NCBI RefSeq assembly: GCF_008831285.2
Contig: NC_045151.1
Span: 12,080,571-12,144,570 of the forward strand
DNA from: Nymphaea colorata
Lineage: Eukaryota > Streptophyta > Magnoliopsida > Nymphaeales > Nymphaeaceae
Reading direction: 5' to 3'
Length of the DNA stretch: 64,000 nucleotides
A model generated the notes under the pieces. That model was not told the origin of the DNA, did not search any database, and was given only the letters and a program-made list of their open reading frames with translations. The translations under genes were made by a program, and so were the position numbers. Positions 30,802 through 43,979 of this stretch are shown one piece after another. Numbering within the stretch: the first letter of the stretch is position 1; every line of letters starts with the position of its first letter.

Positions 30802-33798
30802 TGTAATGTTATTCTGTTTTTGGGCATGTCGGGTCAGATCGGGACCCAGACCCGAACCCGGAATCCTTGGCGTGAAGGGTCCGACGCGAGAGCCCTTCTC
30901 CCTCACCTTTCCCTCTTCTCCCTTGTCTTTCTCCTGGATGCCTCTCGTGCCAATGTAGAGAAGAAAAAGAAGATGGTGGTGGCGTAGGTAAGCCTCTCTA
31001 TCTCTCCGCCTCTTCCTCCTTCCTCACCCTTCTTCTCCTCCTACCTCTTGTGTAGTCTATTCCCTCGCCGTCAGCACCCTCTCTCTGGTCGTCTCCCTCT
31101 CTTCTCTTGTGCTCCTCACTTGCACCTCCCTCTACGGTCTCTCTTACTCCCTCTGTCTATTTCTCCCCAATTGTCTGAACCTTCTCTACTTGCCCTCCCT
31201 TCTCTCACTGCACTTCCTCTCCATACCGACAGCCTCCTCCCACTCACAGCTCTCATGCTCTCTCTCTCAGTCCCAGCTTCCCTCTCCCTCATTGTTCCCT
31301 GCCTCCCCCAATAGAAACAATCACTTAGCTGAAGCTCTCCTCTTGAGCATAGTTTTACTTTCCTCACTAGTTGTGGTTGTTGGAATGGAATTGTAGTTTG
31401 GGGTTGCATCCTTCTCTTCATAGCAGCGAATAGAAGGCGTTGTGCTGGCAGCATTGCATGATTTTAACCATTTGAGGACTCTCTAACTCGTGAGGTGGCT
31501 GCCGGGAGGACTGCAACAGTTCAGACTCTTTAATTGGGGTGAGCAAGGCGTAATCGAGCCTATAGTGTTGTAAATTTTCTGTTGAAGCACGTATAACTAT
31601 TGTTTGAGCGTGATAGAATTAAGTATTAGTGATTTTGGGATATATATTAGCGACTTTGCTATTTTGGGGAAGTTTATGACTATGTTGAGAAGACGATGAT
31701 CTATGTGTGTAAGTGTTTTTCTAGCATGATATGTTGATTTTCGAAGCAATAGGGAAGCATGGTAGAGTTTTGATGTGGGTGAGAAGATTTAGAATAATTT
31801 TAGTGAGCATGTGGCACAAACTTTTGTCTATGGGCGCATTCCTATGTTAGTTGGAGTAAAGCATGTAAGTTGGGTGTATTATTGGAAAGACGATTCAACT
31901 AGGAGATACTAATGAGAAATGTGTTTGTGAAGGATTGATCGAAGCATTGAATTTTGATGTTTGGGGGCAACGTTAAGAAGTTAGGAGTGGAGGGCCTGTA
32001 GGTCGACACTACCTGTCGACACCTTCTTGAGGAGATGACATGTGCTTCAATGATTTTGTTTTATATTCGTACGGATTGTGTAGCTAACTAGTAGAAATCT
32101 TATCTTTGCTTATGTCTGTAGGCACACCGGGCAGGTCCCGTTGACCTTGAGCGATCAGATTGAAGCTCGAGGCATTTTGAAGAGTTTTGAGGGTGCGCGA
32201 CAGGTATGGCACCATTCCAGGCAAATCCCTGCCTGGGCAAATGTGTGAATGCGTGTTCCTAGGATCGTGGGATCCGAGGATTGTGATGTGATTGATGGAT
32301 TGTTTTGTGAACGATTGGTGTATGTATACAAATGGTTTGATATGTGATATGATTTGTTTTGAAAAGCTATTAGAAGCATGTTTTGAAAATGTTTCGCATT
32401 TGCATGTGCATGCTAGAATTGATAACTGTTTAGGACAGATGAGGTGGGGTATCAAGTCGAGTGTCTCCTCGATCCCAATTGTGCATTAGAAATCATCTTA
32501 GAATGATAACTGCATAGGACAACTACGAGCCAATCACAGATCGAGACTACTCTCTATGGTTTGGCTAAGTTTTTTAAAGAGGTGATTGATGTGATAATTG
32601 ATGTGACTGATGTGATAATTGATGTGAAGGTTGTGTTTTGTTGCATACACATTACCGTGAGCAATGATAAAAATGAATGAATTGGAGGGTAATTGTACCT
32701 GTATTGTATGACGGTTAGCTATGACTGTTAATGTTATATGTAGACCTTGTGTGGAGGCAATTGGAGGTGTGTGTGCACTTGTGAAGTGAACCAACCTCAT
32801 GAGCTAGCCAGTCATTTTGTGAATGTGCAATTGTAATGTTAATAATGAAAGAATAAGAGATGAGAGGCCAGTGGGTTGTGGCAATGTGTTTGGGAGACGT
32901 CCCGCTTTCGCTACTGGTCTCGCATGTTCAGAGCACAGGCAGTGTAGGGCCCCATGGTACTGTTGTGTGTTATGCTTGGAGAGTTGGGCTCCCACCTTCC
33001 CATCTATCCTTAGAATTCACACATCCATGGATGAGTGCTCTACCGCTACAGTGGGTGAATGGATCCATACTATTCTGGGCCACCACGGGGGTTGTCTCTC
33101 GGTTGTAGGCTGCCCGTTGTGTGCACGTGCCTGTGTTTGCACCCACATGAATTGTCAATTCACTAAAGTTAATGAAATGAAATGTATATGATTGATATGC
33201 ATGAGAATGTTATGAATGAAATGATATGTTTGTTCGTGTCTTGCATTTGAATTGAAAACGTGTTACTGTGGCCATTGAGTGGCCTTTATATGTCGTGGTC
33301 TATGTCAGGGGCCCTCTTGGCAAATGATGTGGCTATGCCCTGGCACGGCATGATGATAGATTGTTTTTATGATTGTTCTCATAATTGATCCCTACCTAAG
33401 AGGGTTTGGAATTTTCCTGGCTTGTTGCCATACTGTGAAGTCTAAGCCTTCTGTTATTTCATTTTTCAAGTTTTGGCGGACCAGGGGTAGCAGGTTGAGC
33501 AGATGGTTTCACTCACATCCTACTGGGGAGGTTTTGGGTCTTTTGTAGTGCCGACGCGTGTTATTTTGATTGTATTGATGTCTTGTTTTTGTTAGACATC
33601 AATTATATGTTTTGGGGCATATTTGTCATACACTTAGATGTGATTTTGTATGAATCAAAGTTGTTATATGAATGAAAGTTCGTCCCATTGTTTTGAATGA
33701 CATAGCTCCCTCTTTTGAATGGTTGTGTCGTCACACTTCAACACTTTATGTTAGAAAAAAAAATTGTGTTTGAGGGTGAAAAAGGTTGGGGTGTGAGA
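30802..33798 (+). repeat. gypsy-1 3' LTR
   Basis: Starts TGTAATGTTATTCTG and ends GGTTGGGGTGTGAGA, with the terminal CA changed to GA. It is co-linear with the 5' LTR. Small differences include a deletion near 33000 and an insertion near 31945 relative to the 5' copy. Confidence 0.9.
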
Positions 33799-36786
33799 GG
33801 ATATGAGTGAAGTCATCTGATCAACCTGCTGCCCCGGGTCCACCAAAACCTGAAAAAAGATACAACTGAAGGCGTAGCTTTCGCAGTATGGCAACAAGCC
33901 AGGAAAATCCCAAACCCTCTTAGGTATGGCACAAATATGAGAATATAGAGTCATAAAACAAATCATCATCATGTCGTGTCAGGGCATAATCACATCATTT
34001 GCCAAGAAGGCCCCTCACATAGACTATGACATGTAAAAGCCACTCAATGGCCAAGATAACACCGTTTCGATTCACACACACATCAATCACATACACTTCA
34101 ATCATATAATTTTCATTTTCATTAACTTCAGTGAATTGACAGTTCCTGTGGGTGCAAACACAGACACATGCACACCACGGGCGACCTACAGCCGAGAGAC
34201 AACCCCCGTGGTGACCCAGAGCAGTATGGACCCATTCACCCGCTACAGCGGTAGAGCACTCATCCATGGGTGAGTGAATTCCAAGGAGAGATACTCAGCC
34301 TTCCCTAGGACACCCATGTTGGGAAGGCGGGAGCTCAACGCTCCAAGCACATCACACAACAGTACCCTGGGGCCTTGCATCGCCTGCGCTCCGAACAGAC
34401 AAGACTAGTGGCGAAGGCGTGACAAATTCCAAATACATTTATTCCAAATACACTTCAGTGAATTGACCTCTCATATCTTATTGTTTCATTATTATCATTA
34501 TAATTGCACATTCACACAAAATGACTGACTAGCTCATGAGGTTGGTACACTTCACGAGTGCACTCACACCTCCAATTGCCTTCATACGAGGGCAACACAT
34601 AACATTATAGTCTTAACTAGCCATCATAACAATACAGGTACAACTACCCTCAAATTCATTCATTTGCATCATTGCCCACGGCAATGCACATGCAACAAAT
34701 CACAACTTTCACATTCATAAGCACTCACATCTTATCAAACACATCATTCATATCTTTCAAAACTTAGCCAAATCCCGGAGAGTAGTCTCGATCTGTGATG
34801 GCTCGTAGCTGTCCTATGCAATTATCATTCTATGATGCTCTCTAATGCACAATCGGGGTCGAGAAGACACTCGACTCGATACCCCACCTCATCTGTCCTA
34901 AACAATTATCAATTCTAGCATGCTCATGCAAATGCGTAACAATTTTTAAAACAAGCTTCTAATAGCTTTCCAAAACAAAACTTGTCACATGACAAATCAT
35001 TCACAAAATGACTGGCTAGCTCATGAGGTTGGTTCACTTCACAAGTGTACCCACACCTCCAATTGCCTCCTCATGAAGGCTACAGATAACATTAACAGTC
35101 TTAGCTAGCTGTTATAACAATACAGATACAACTACCTTTCAATTCATTCAATTGCATCATTGCACATGATAATGCATATGCAACCAATCACAACATTCAC
35201 AATCACACACATCAGTTACATCTTTCAAAACTTAACCGAACCACGAAGAGTAGTCTCGATCCGTGATTGGCTCGTAGCTGTCGTAGGCAATTATCATTCT
35301 ATGATGCTTTCTAATGCACGATTGGGGTCGAGGAGACACTCGACTTGATACCCCACCTCATCTGTCCTAAGAAGTTATCAATTCTAGCATGCACATGCAA
35401 TGCGTAACATAATCTTATCATATATCAAATCGTTTGCATTCATACATACATTCACTCACAAAACAATCATTCAATCACATCACAATCCTAGGATCTCACG
35501 ATCCTAGGAACACACATTCACACGTTGGCCCCAGGCAGGGATTTGCCTAGGATGCCGCCATACCTGTTGCGTGTCCACAGAACTCTTCAAAATGCCTCGA
35601 GCTTCGAATCTGGTCGTTCAAGGTCTACGGAACGTGCCCAGTGTATCTGCAGACATAAGCAAAAGATAAGATTTCTACTAGCTAGTTACATGATCCAAAC
35701 AAATATAAAACACATTGAGGCACATGTCATCGCCTCAAGAGGGTGTCGACGGGTAGTGTCGACCTACAAGCCCTCCAATAGGCCTCCTCCTAACTTCTTG
35801 ACGTTGCCACCAAACGTCAAAACTCAATGCTTCGATCAATCCATCACTAACACATTTCTCATTAACTTTCTTTAGTTGAGGCGTCTTCCCAATAGTACAC
35901 CCAACTTACATATTCTTCTCACCCACATCAAAGTCTCTATCATGTTTCCAAATAGCTTCGAAAATCAACACCTTAAGCTTAAAAGATCATGATAGACATG
36001 AATCAACGCTTCTCCAACATGATCCTAAACTTTCTCTAAAAAGCAAAGTCGCTAACATACATTCCAAATCATCAAATCAAGAGTCTAGCATGCTCAAATA
36101 TTAATTATACGTGTTCCAACAGAAAATACACAACAAAATAGGCTCAATTACGCCTTGCTCACCCCAATTCAAGTGTCCAAACTGCTGCAATCCTCCCGGC
36201 AACCACCTCATGAGTTAGAGAGGTCCTCAAACGGCTAAAATCATGCAATGCCGCCACCACAACGCCTTCTATTCACTGTTATGAAGAGAAAAGATGCACC
36301 CCCAAACTGCAATTCCGATCCAACAGCCACAGCTAGTGAGAAAAAGTAAAACTGTGGTCAAGAGGAGGAGTTTGACTAGGGGATTGGTTCTGTTGGGGGA
36401 GGCAGGGAACAATGAGGGAGAGGGAAGTTGGAACTGAGAGAGAGCACGAGAGAAAAGAGGGAGACGACCAGAGAGAGGGTGCTGACGGTGAGGGAAGAGT
36501 CTGCATAGGAGGGAGGAGGAGAAGAGGGACGAGGAAGGAGGAAGAGGCGGAGAGATGTCAGAGGCTTACCCACGCCACTGCTGCTGTCCTCGTCGCCGCC
36601 CTGCAACACCTCCATCTTCTTCTTCTTCTCTGCGCTAGCATGAGAGGCAACCAGGAGAAGACGGAGGAGAAGAGGGAAAGGCAAGGGAGAAGAGCCCTCG
36701 CGTCGGGCTCCTTCACGCCAAGGATTTCGGGTTCGGGTCTAGGTCCCGATCCGACCTGACCTGCCCAAAAACAAAATAACGTTACA
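33799..36786 (-). mobile_element. old gypsy LTR, second piece (rest of LTR, minus strand)
   Basis: Reverse complement of the same LTR family from GGATATGAGTG to AACAAAATAACGTTACA, which is the LTR start. With 22690-22925 it makes one LTR of about 3.2 kb into which gypsy-1 inserted. No primer site lies at the left edge and no polypurine tract at the right edge, so it is best read as a solo LTR. Its right edge lies directly against copia-2 gag sequence. Confidence 0.8.
34518..35410 (-). repeat. ~480-bp tandem duplication inside the old LTR
   Basis: The block from ACAAAATGACTGACTAGCTCATGAGG to the AACAAAACTTGTCACATGAC region (about 34518-35003) is repeated from about 35004, beginning AAAATGACTGGCTAGCTCAT. 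The younger LTRs carry the block once. The repeat units differ by substitutions throughout. Confidence 0.7.
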
Positions 36787-37454
36787 CTCATGACAAGAAT
36801 GTTTCAAAAATTTTACAAGTTGAGGAGGAGTTACTCAAACTGCAGCAAGGTGACTTGGAATTATCTCAATACTTTGCTTCAGTTAACGCAACGTATGAAC
36901 GATTGAAGGCTCTTCGACCTCCATGTCAGGCATGTTATAAGACTCATTTTGAGCAGACAATGGTGGCAAAGTTCTTGGCTGGTTTGTCTCCTAAATATGA
37001 GGTAGCTAAAGTTCAAATGCTTACTGGCGCAAAAATTCCAGATCTTGCTGAGGCATATAATAGACTCAGTAGATTGGTTGTATCTCTCTCTTAGCCCCAG
37101 AGTGAGTCTCCTGCTGCTGCCTTAGCCACGTTTGGAGGACGAGGACATGCTACAAGGGAAAGATGCTTAGGTCGTGGTGTAGGGGGCAGAGGGAGATTTC
37201 AGTGTACATACTGTGGCAAATTGGGACATTTAGAAGATAGATGTTGGGACAAACATGGTCATCCAGCTCCTAGTTCCCATGGAAGAGGATTCAGTACCTT
37301 AGGTGGCAGAGGGAGATTCACTTCTCAGATTCCTATAGGGTCTGCCCGAGCTGCTACATCACTTGGAGAGACTCCTGATAGCTCCTTGACGACTATTGAT
37401 AGCTCCATGATGACTATGAGCAAGTTTGAGTATGATCAACTTATGGCTCAGTGA
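36787..37454 (+). pseudogene. copia-2 gag, 5'-truncated
   Basis: Starts mid-gag (LLKLQQGDLELSQYF, then LRPPCQACYKTHFEQTMVAK) and shows a stop at 37092. Gly-rich sequence and the knuckle CTYCGKLGHLEDRC (37203-37244) follow. It ends in TGA at 37452. Confidence 0.8.
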
Positions 37455-38880
37455 TTTGTCCATGCCTTGACGTCTGCTACTGCATCCTCGGTTGTGGTGG
37501 ATTCTTCTTTGTTTGTTGGTAGTACTTCTTGTGAACCAGGTACTGTGTGGATTATTGATTCTGGGGCTTCGAAACATTTCTGCAGCCAGCCTCACTCATT
37601 TACTTTATTGCATCATTTTGCACAACCTCAACATGTTAGACTTGCCAATGGGAAACTTTCTCCTATTATGGGAGTTGGGGATGTGAAAGTCTCTAATTCT
37701 ATATCTCTTTCCAATGTTTTATATGCTCCAGAATTTCCTGCTAACCTTTTGTCCGTTACTTAGTTGACAAAGGATTTGTAATGTAGAGCCATATTTGATC
37801 CTGGTTCATATATTTTTCAGGACTTGCAAAATGAGAAGACGATTGGTGGCGGCCATGAGCACAAGGGAGTTTACCTTCTGTCGGAACCAGTAGAGGGTGT
37901 GGCATCTATGGCTCTATCTAAGCCTACCCCGTATGAGTGGCATCTCTGACTCGGCCATCCTTCATTATCCAAGCTCCGTGGTGTCCTCCCTAATATTTCT
38001 GTGTTTGAGTCATTCCAGTGTGACTGTCAATTGGGCAAACACACTAGAAGTAATTTTCCTTCCAGTATTAGTATGTCGAGTCATGCAGTTTTTGATCTCA
38101 TTTATGTTGATGTTTGGGGGCCTAGCCGAGTTGTAAGCCGGGCCAAGTTTAGGTATTACCTTGTTATTGTTGACGATTTTTCTCGTCTTAGTTGGGTGTT
38201 CTTGTTAAAAGAGAGGTCTGAAGTTATTTGTATTCTTCAAAATTTCATTATTGAAAAAAAGACTCAGTTTGATTCCATTGTCAAAAACATTCACACTGAT
38301 AATGCTTGTGAGTTCAAATCCAATACATTGCTGCAATTTTATACCAAATATGGAATTTGCCCCCATTTACTTGTCCCCACACTTCTCAACAAAATGGTAT
38401 TGCTGAACGTAAACATCGTCAACTACTAGACATGACTCGTACTCTCATGATACAGAGTTGTGTTCCAGCACAATTTTGGGATGATGTCATACTCACTGCA
38501 CGTTATCTAATTAACCGTTTTCCATCCTCGTCCATTGGCAATCAAATTCCTATTCAAGTTTTCTATCCAGATAGACCCTTGTTTTCCCTTCCACCCAAAG
38601 TCTTTGGGTGTACTTGCTTTGTTCACATCCTTGGTACTAATAGGGACAAACTTGGGGCACAATCGATTAAATGTATTTTTATTGGTTATCCAAAACACCA
38701 AAATGGTTACATTCTTTGAATCACGTCCTTATTTCAAGTCTACAACATCACTATCAGACAAGTTAGTCTCTGTTCCTTTACCTATACCACCAATTCCCTT
38801 GCAGTCTATTCCGTGTGCTACCGATTCACCCCCTTGTGTCAACAAATTTCATGATCCCCCACTGGTATACACCCGCTGAC
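37455..38880 (+). pseudogene. copia-2 protease and integrase
   Basis: Protease motif IIDSGASKHFCSQPHSF at about 37551-37601 (D-S-G). LSVT then TAG ends the first open part (37467-37763). Integrase: HHCC finger around 37940-38030 (FQCDCQLGKHTRSNFP), YVDVWGPSRV, HTDNACEFKS, then a shift and QQNGIAERKHRQLLDMTRTL with the catalytic Glu. A C-terminal piece (LGAQSIKCIFIGYPKHQNGY) runs to 38719, followed by the linker to RT. Confidence 0.8.
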
Positions 38881-38959
38881 ATGCTTCTGCTCATGACTGC
38901 CCACCAATTGCTTCTCAGGATGTAAGTATACCTGACCTCACTGCTTCTCCTCCACAGGA

Positions 38960-39710
38960 TGCTTCTGAAATATCCATGGACTTATCGATTTCTTTGCGCA
39001 AAGGCAAACGACAGTGTACTCTGCATCCTATATCTCAATTTGTTTCTACTGACAATATTGGTGGTAGCTTACAACAGTTTGTGTCAGCCTTGTTAGTGAA
39101 TTCAATTCCTTCTAGTCACCACCAGACATTACTTGACCCGAAGTGGCGGCAAGCTATGTAGGATGAGATGGGACACTACTGCAACGTGGGACATGGGAAT
39201 TGGTTGATCCCCCTTCTGGGTGTGATGTCGTGGGCTCCAAATGGGTTTTTAGTATAAAGTATTTATCTAACGACTCAGTGGAATGCTACAAAGCTCGTTT
39301 GGTCGCAAAAGGGTATACTCAAACATATGGTGTCGATTTCTTTGAGACTTTTTCTCCTGTGGCCAGGATTGACACCATACGTCTTATTGTGTCAGTTGTT
39401 GTACATTATGATTGATCCTTATATCAGTTGGATGTTAAAAATGCTTTCTTGTATGGGGATCTTGATTAGACAGTTTATACGCAGCAGCCTCTTAGCTTTG
39501 AAAATCAGGGGGAGTGTAGTAAGGTGTGCAGGTTGAAGAAAGCTATATATGATTTGAAACAAAGTCCTCGTACTTGGTTTCACAAATTCTCAGAAGTTGT
39601 TTTAGAATGTGGCTTTAAGAGGTCTCCGTTGGACCATTCGTTATTTATGAAGAAAGGATCAAGAGGTATAGTTGTGCTAGTGGTGTATGTTGATGATATT
39701 GTTTTGACAC
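38960..39710 (+). pseudogene. copia-2 reverse transcriptase, first part
   Basis: [60 protein letters not shown], then KKAIYDLKQSPRTWFHKF and the catalytic box YVDDIVLT, after which hAT-1 starts. TGA at about 39413 and TAG near 39468 interrupt. RT continues at 43980. Confidence 0.8.
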
Positions 39711-40296
39711 GTGAATGTGCCGACGCGGGTGCCGGCACGACACATTTCAAAAAATTTAGGTGCGGCGGTGCGGTGAGAGTATTTATTATTATTATTATGA
39801 CTAATTTATTCTAATAATAATAATATGTATATAATATATATGACAAAAAATTGTCATAAACCACAAAATTATTAAATAACAAGATAAAAATTAAAATTTG
39901 ATAATCATGATATCATTATCATTTATCAATCATCAGAAAGTTCAACATTCAATAAAAAATATATCTAGTTTTGAGTTTACAAAATCACAGTTCATACAAT
40001 CATACTTCATAATTCATACATTAATACATATTACCTCTATTGTCAGAGTTGCGTTCCACTTCCACTTCCACCAATATCTTGATTTTCTTGAATGCTTTCA
40101 ATGATATCATCATCATCGAACACCTCAGAAGGAATAACAAGATCACAAAAATCCATGTTAGCAGTACATAAATTGCGTTCTCCATCGAAATCAAATTCAT
40201 CTGGATTTACATCCCAATATTGAGATGATCCACAACTACATTTTATTAAAGATAAAGTTAAACAATAAAAATATTGACCATAAAAATATTAGAAAT

Positions 40297-42350
40297 CTAC
40301 CACAACAAAAGAAATTGAGCAAAGCAAAACAACATAATAAAGAAATACCTGTATTCTTTTTCTTTTCTTGAAAGAAGACGCAAATTAGAGTGCACATAAA
40401 CCAAGTCCTCTGCACGTTGGCTAGTGAGTTTGTTCCTTTTAATGTTGTGTATATGACCATATATGCTCCAATTTCTTTCAGAACATGATGATGTAACAGG
40501 TTGTGATAGTAACCTTAAAGCAAGTTTATGAAGCACGGGCATTTCTGATCCATAAGATGCCCACCAATCAAAAGGACTCATGTCATCATCTTCTCTTGCT
40601 GCTGCTGCGCCTTCTGAACAAAATTTTCCTAAAAAAAACTTGTTATATTCATAAATTGCTTGTTTTCTGGTATAAGAATCTGTAAAAAGTCTGTCCATAC
40701 ATGACATTCTTTGAGCGTTTAACTCATTATCTAGATTTGGAGTGACACGTCCAGGAGCTCCTTCAATCCATTTTTTAGTGTAATATTTGGGATTTAAAGA
40801 ATGTGCTATGCAATGCAAGGGAGTATTGCTTTTGTCCCATCTTTCAACTAATATTGTACTTAGGCGATCAAAGAACTCTAAATTATCAAGTACAATGTCT
40901 TTTTGTTCTTTCTTGAAAACTAGATGTTGAATTTGTTCAATCATATCTTCCCACATTGCATAAACTTTATGAAGCATAGGTTCATATTTATCAACAGCTC
41001 TCAACATACACCAAATTGGCTCTGTGAAATCTAAAAAATATGCAATTTTATCCCGCCATTTATCTTCAACAATAAGGTTTCTAATACTTTGATCTTTAGC
41101 CTCATCTTCAACCCGACAAAAGCTCCACTGTCTACTAAACACCATCTGAATAAGTGCATTTCGCACTCTTTGAATTCTTTTCAACAAGACAATTATTGAA
41201 GCAAATCGTGTCTCTGCAACCTTTAACAATCTCAAATCATAATAACTACTAAAAAGAGACAATGCATGTTGGTGATTAACGATGAAATTTCTAATATTTC
41301 TTGCATCTTTTTCAATCTCTTGAATCCATGAGAATAGCTCATGTTCCTTGGGATCTACATCTTCACTTGGAGGAAAGTTCAAAGTGTGTGCAACACATGG
41401 AGTCCAAAAAATATGTGGAAAATCATACCTCAAACTAAGTCCAGCACTTTTGCATACAACAGCATTGTCTGTAATGAGCTGCACCACTTTATCAGGACCA
41501 AATTCCTTGATGGCTTCTACAAATAATTGCTTCAAATATCCAGCATCTTTATATTCTCCAGATGCATCAACTGCCTTCAAAAATATTGGTTCATTACGTG
41601 CAATGACAATGAAATTAATTAGTGGACATCTTTGAATATATGTCCACCCATCAGAAACAATTGATACCCCCGTCATGTTCCATGTAAACTTTTTTCTTTC
41701 TAAACTTTGCTCAACCTCGTTTTTTCATATTCAAGAAGTGATGTACGCAACCTTTCTGAACAGGGAGGTATATATCCTGATAGTTTGCTATTTGCAAGCA
41801 TAGTACAAGTCTTCTTCCAATATGGATTTCTAGCTACATTGAAAGGAATGCAGCTAGAATAGAAAAACTTAGCAATCACTTTATCTATTTCTGCCCTTCC
41901 GCAAGAATCAAAACATGTCTCTATAGTCTTTCTTTTCTTATCAGAACTCTTAAGATTTGTCACAATAATACTTGTTTTCTTCTTGTTGTGTCTTTCATTA
42001 GCATGATCTTGCAACTTCTTAAACTCTCAAATTTTTTCTGTAGAAATTTTTTTACATCCTCGAATTCTATGACCTGACAACTTCAACAAATGTGCCTTAA
42101 TTCTTGTGTAAGATCCTACAAATGTACCTTCACAATGTTTGCATACAAAATGCACATTTCCACCACCACTGCCTACACTTTTAGTGACCGCTTTTATTTC
42201 TTTCCATAGTGGTTGTTCTTCAGATGCATATGTTTCACCAGGTACCATAGAAGACTTCGAAACATCACCTTCATCCACATTCACACTAGATGAAGAACCT
42301 ATTGCAGGAGAATCTGAAACAACTTCTTTTTCTTTCCTTCTGTTTGCCAT
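40297..42350 (-). pseudogene. hAT-1 transposase (BED finger, DUF659, dimerisation domain)
   Basis: ATG at 42350. Residues 1-108: Ser/Glu-rich head, then a BED-like finger CKHCEGTFVGSYTRIKAHLL ending in a GHRIRGC helix. An in-frame TGA (about 42027) is followed by 41700-42014 (FFYSSCIPFNVARNPYW). A shift leads to 40297-41676, open for 459 codons. This part holds the DUF659/RNase-H-like core with GVSIVSDGWTYIQRCPLINF (catalytic Asp), VVQLITDNAVVCKSAG, FWTPCVAHTLN, and the dimerisation region MSPFDWWASYGSEMP through SCSERNWSIYGHIHNIKRNK. Two breaks make it inactive unless an intron removes them. Confidence 0.85.
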
Positions 42351-43979
42351 CTTTTATGGTTTATCACTTTATATAGTGTTGACCAGCTTTTGCACTGTAA
42401 AAAATAAGAAAAGAAACCAATAGTTACCGTCTCTAGTAGAAGATACAGAATGTAATGTGGCATTTAAGAAAGAACTGCAACCTATTAAGGTGAACACATA
42501 TAGAAAAAATGCTACTAGTTCAACTGAATTGTAACACAAGAGTTTACAATGTCCTTTGTATAAAAAAAACCAAAAACTGTGAAAGCATTTATCAAATAAG
42601 GCAAGTCTAGGCATCTCTTTTTTAGTATCTTCAGTACATTGTGTTTTTCTTGTGTTTTAGTTTAACTGTCCATGTTAACAAGAGTTTCCATATTATGGCT
42701 CAGTTCATAAACAAGAAACCTTTAGTCTCAGTCTTCCTCGGGATGAGCTTTCTAAGATTCTCAAACAATTTCTACTGGAAAGGTACCAGGACGGACCACC
42801 TGCTTTTGCCACATGTAAGGTGACTTACCATGTTACTTCCTGATCTTGCAGTACTAAGACCTAAAACTCAGAATGGCCTGCTCAAGTTTTCTTTTGAGCA
42901 AGAGGATAAGCAAATAAAACTTACAGAAAAAAAGGTGAAAATTTCACTTACGGGATGGCATGTGAAGTAGATCAGTCATGGTTTAGGGGAGAGATAATTT
43001 GAACACCAAGCATAACCACTGCTGCTTGATTTGAGCTTGGTGTGATCCTAAAATATCTCAAGAATACGAGTCTTGTAAAGCTGCTTTGCAAAATCTTAAA
43101 TATCATACAGAAACACATTTTAAAGGCAAAACTAAATCAGCAAACCAGATAGGCATGCAAGCTGTTGGAGCTCAGTAGATGACATGTAAATGGTTTATAC
43201 AATAGTGATAGTTGGGAAGCAAAAATGTAATTGTCTTAACAAATCAGAAACTGAATGTAAGAAATGATACATAAGCATATCGACAACAAGATTATCAATG
43301 AAGTACATGACAATGGAACATTATATGGCAACCAACCTAGACGAGGTATCAACGATCGTCAGAGGCACTTTATCTGAACAGTAATCTGTAGGCAACCGAG
43401 TGGGTCAAGTTCCACGCACAAGGAAATCTTTCTGTTAGGCAAGGATAGGAAAGACAATGGCTGTAACAATAAATGGAGAGAAAACAAGGGCATTGAAATT
43501 TGAAAGAGGGTTGAGGAAGAAGATGAAAGGGGGAAAACAGTGGAGGGAGACATACGGCTAGAAAAAAACAAACTACCTGAACTAATTTGATGCAGCCGGA
43601 AGAGACGATCGCAGCCAACACCAGTCGCCGGACAGGGAGGAAGCTAACGCTGGTGGAAGGGATCGCAGCAGAGAGAGAGATCAGAGAAGACTGAAGGCTG
43701 AAGGCGTTAGCAATATAGCACTTAGCTAAGGGGGAAAACGAAAAAAGTCTGCCCGTGATAGTTTTTCATTACAATTAAAAAAAAACCCTAAAAAAAGGAC
43801 ATACTCGTTTTTGACCGCACCCTACTTGCGTTTGACGCGAGTCGGGTGCGAGTCAATAATTGACTTTTTTAGTCAGGTGCGCCTGACTGCACACGACTCG
43901 CCGTTGACAATTTTGGGTGCGCACCAGGGCCGCACCCGCACGAGCACCCGCATCGCGATTTCATTTTTCACGCACCCTG
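42351..43979. other. hAT-1 5' region without a recognised gene
   Basis: Lies upstream of the transposase ATG. A purine-rich block at 43460-43720 could be a leader exon of the transposase transcript. GTGCG/CGCAC repeats mark the subterminal region 43800-43979. Confidence 0.5.

Larger units (their letters stand above)
22926..33798 (+). mobile_element. gypsy-1: Ty3/gypsy chromovirus-type retrotransposon (Tekay/Del-like) with ~3-kb LTRs
   Basis: Two LTRs of about 2.99 kb flank an internal region of about 4.9 kb with primer site, gag, protease, RT, RNase H, integrase, a C-terminal chromodomain and polypurine tract, in gypsy order (integrase last). Long LTRs and a HVSLLRKY-type integrase tail followed by a chromodomain fit the Tekay/Del lineage. 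Many stops, often TGA or TAA where CGA or CAA is expected, show decay. It is inserted in an older inverted LTR of its own family. Confidence 0.9.
39711..43979 (-). mobile_element. hAT-1 transposon (BED/DUF659 type) inserted in copia-2 RT
   Basis: GC-rich subterminal sequence (GACGCGGGTGCCGG on the left; CACCCGCATCGCG, reverse related, on the right) encloses a minus-strand hAT transposase. The right end is near CGCACCCTG (43979). At the left the outermost bases seem lost, and no 8-bp target duplication was found. RT codons resume at 43980 with SEQEVAQTKKF-like sequence. Exact ends are uncertain by about 10 bp. Confidence 0.75.
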
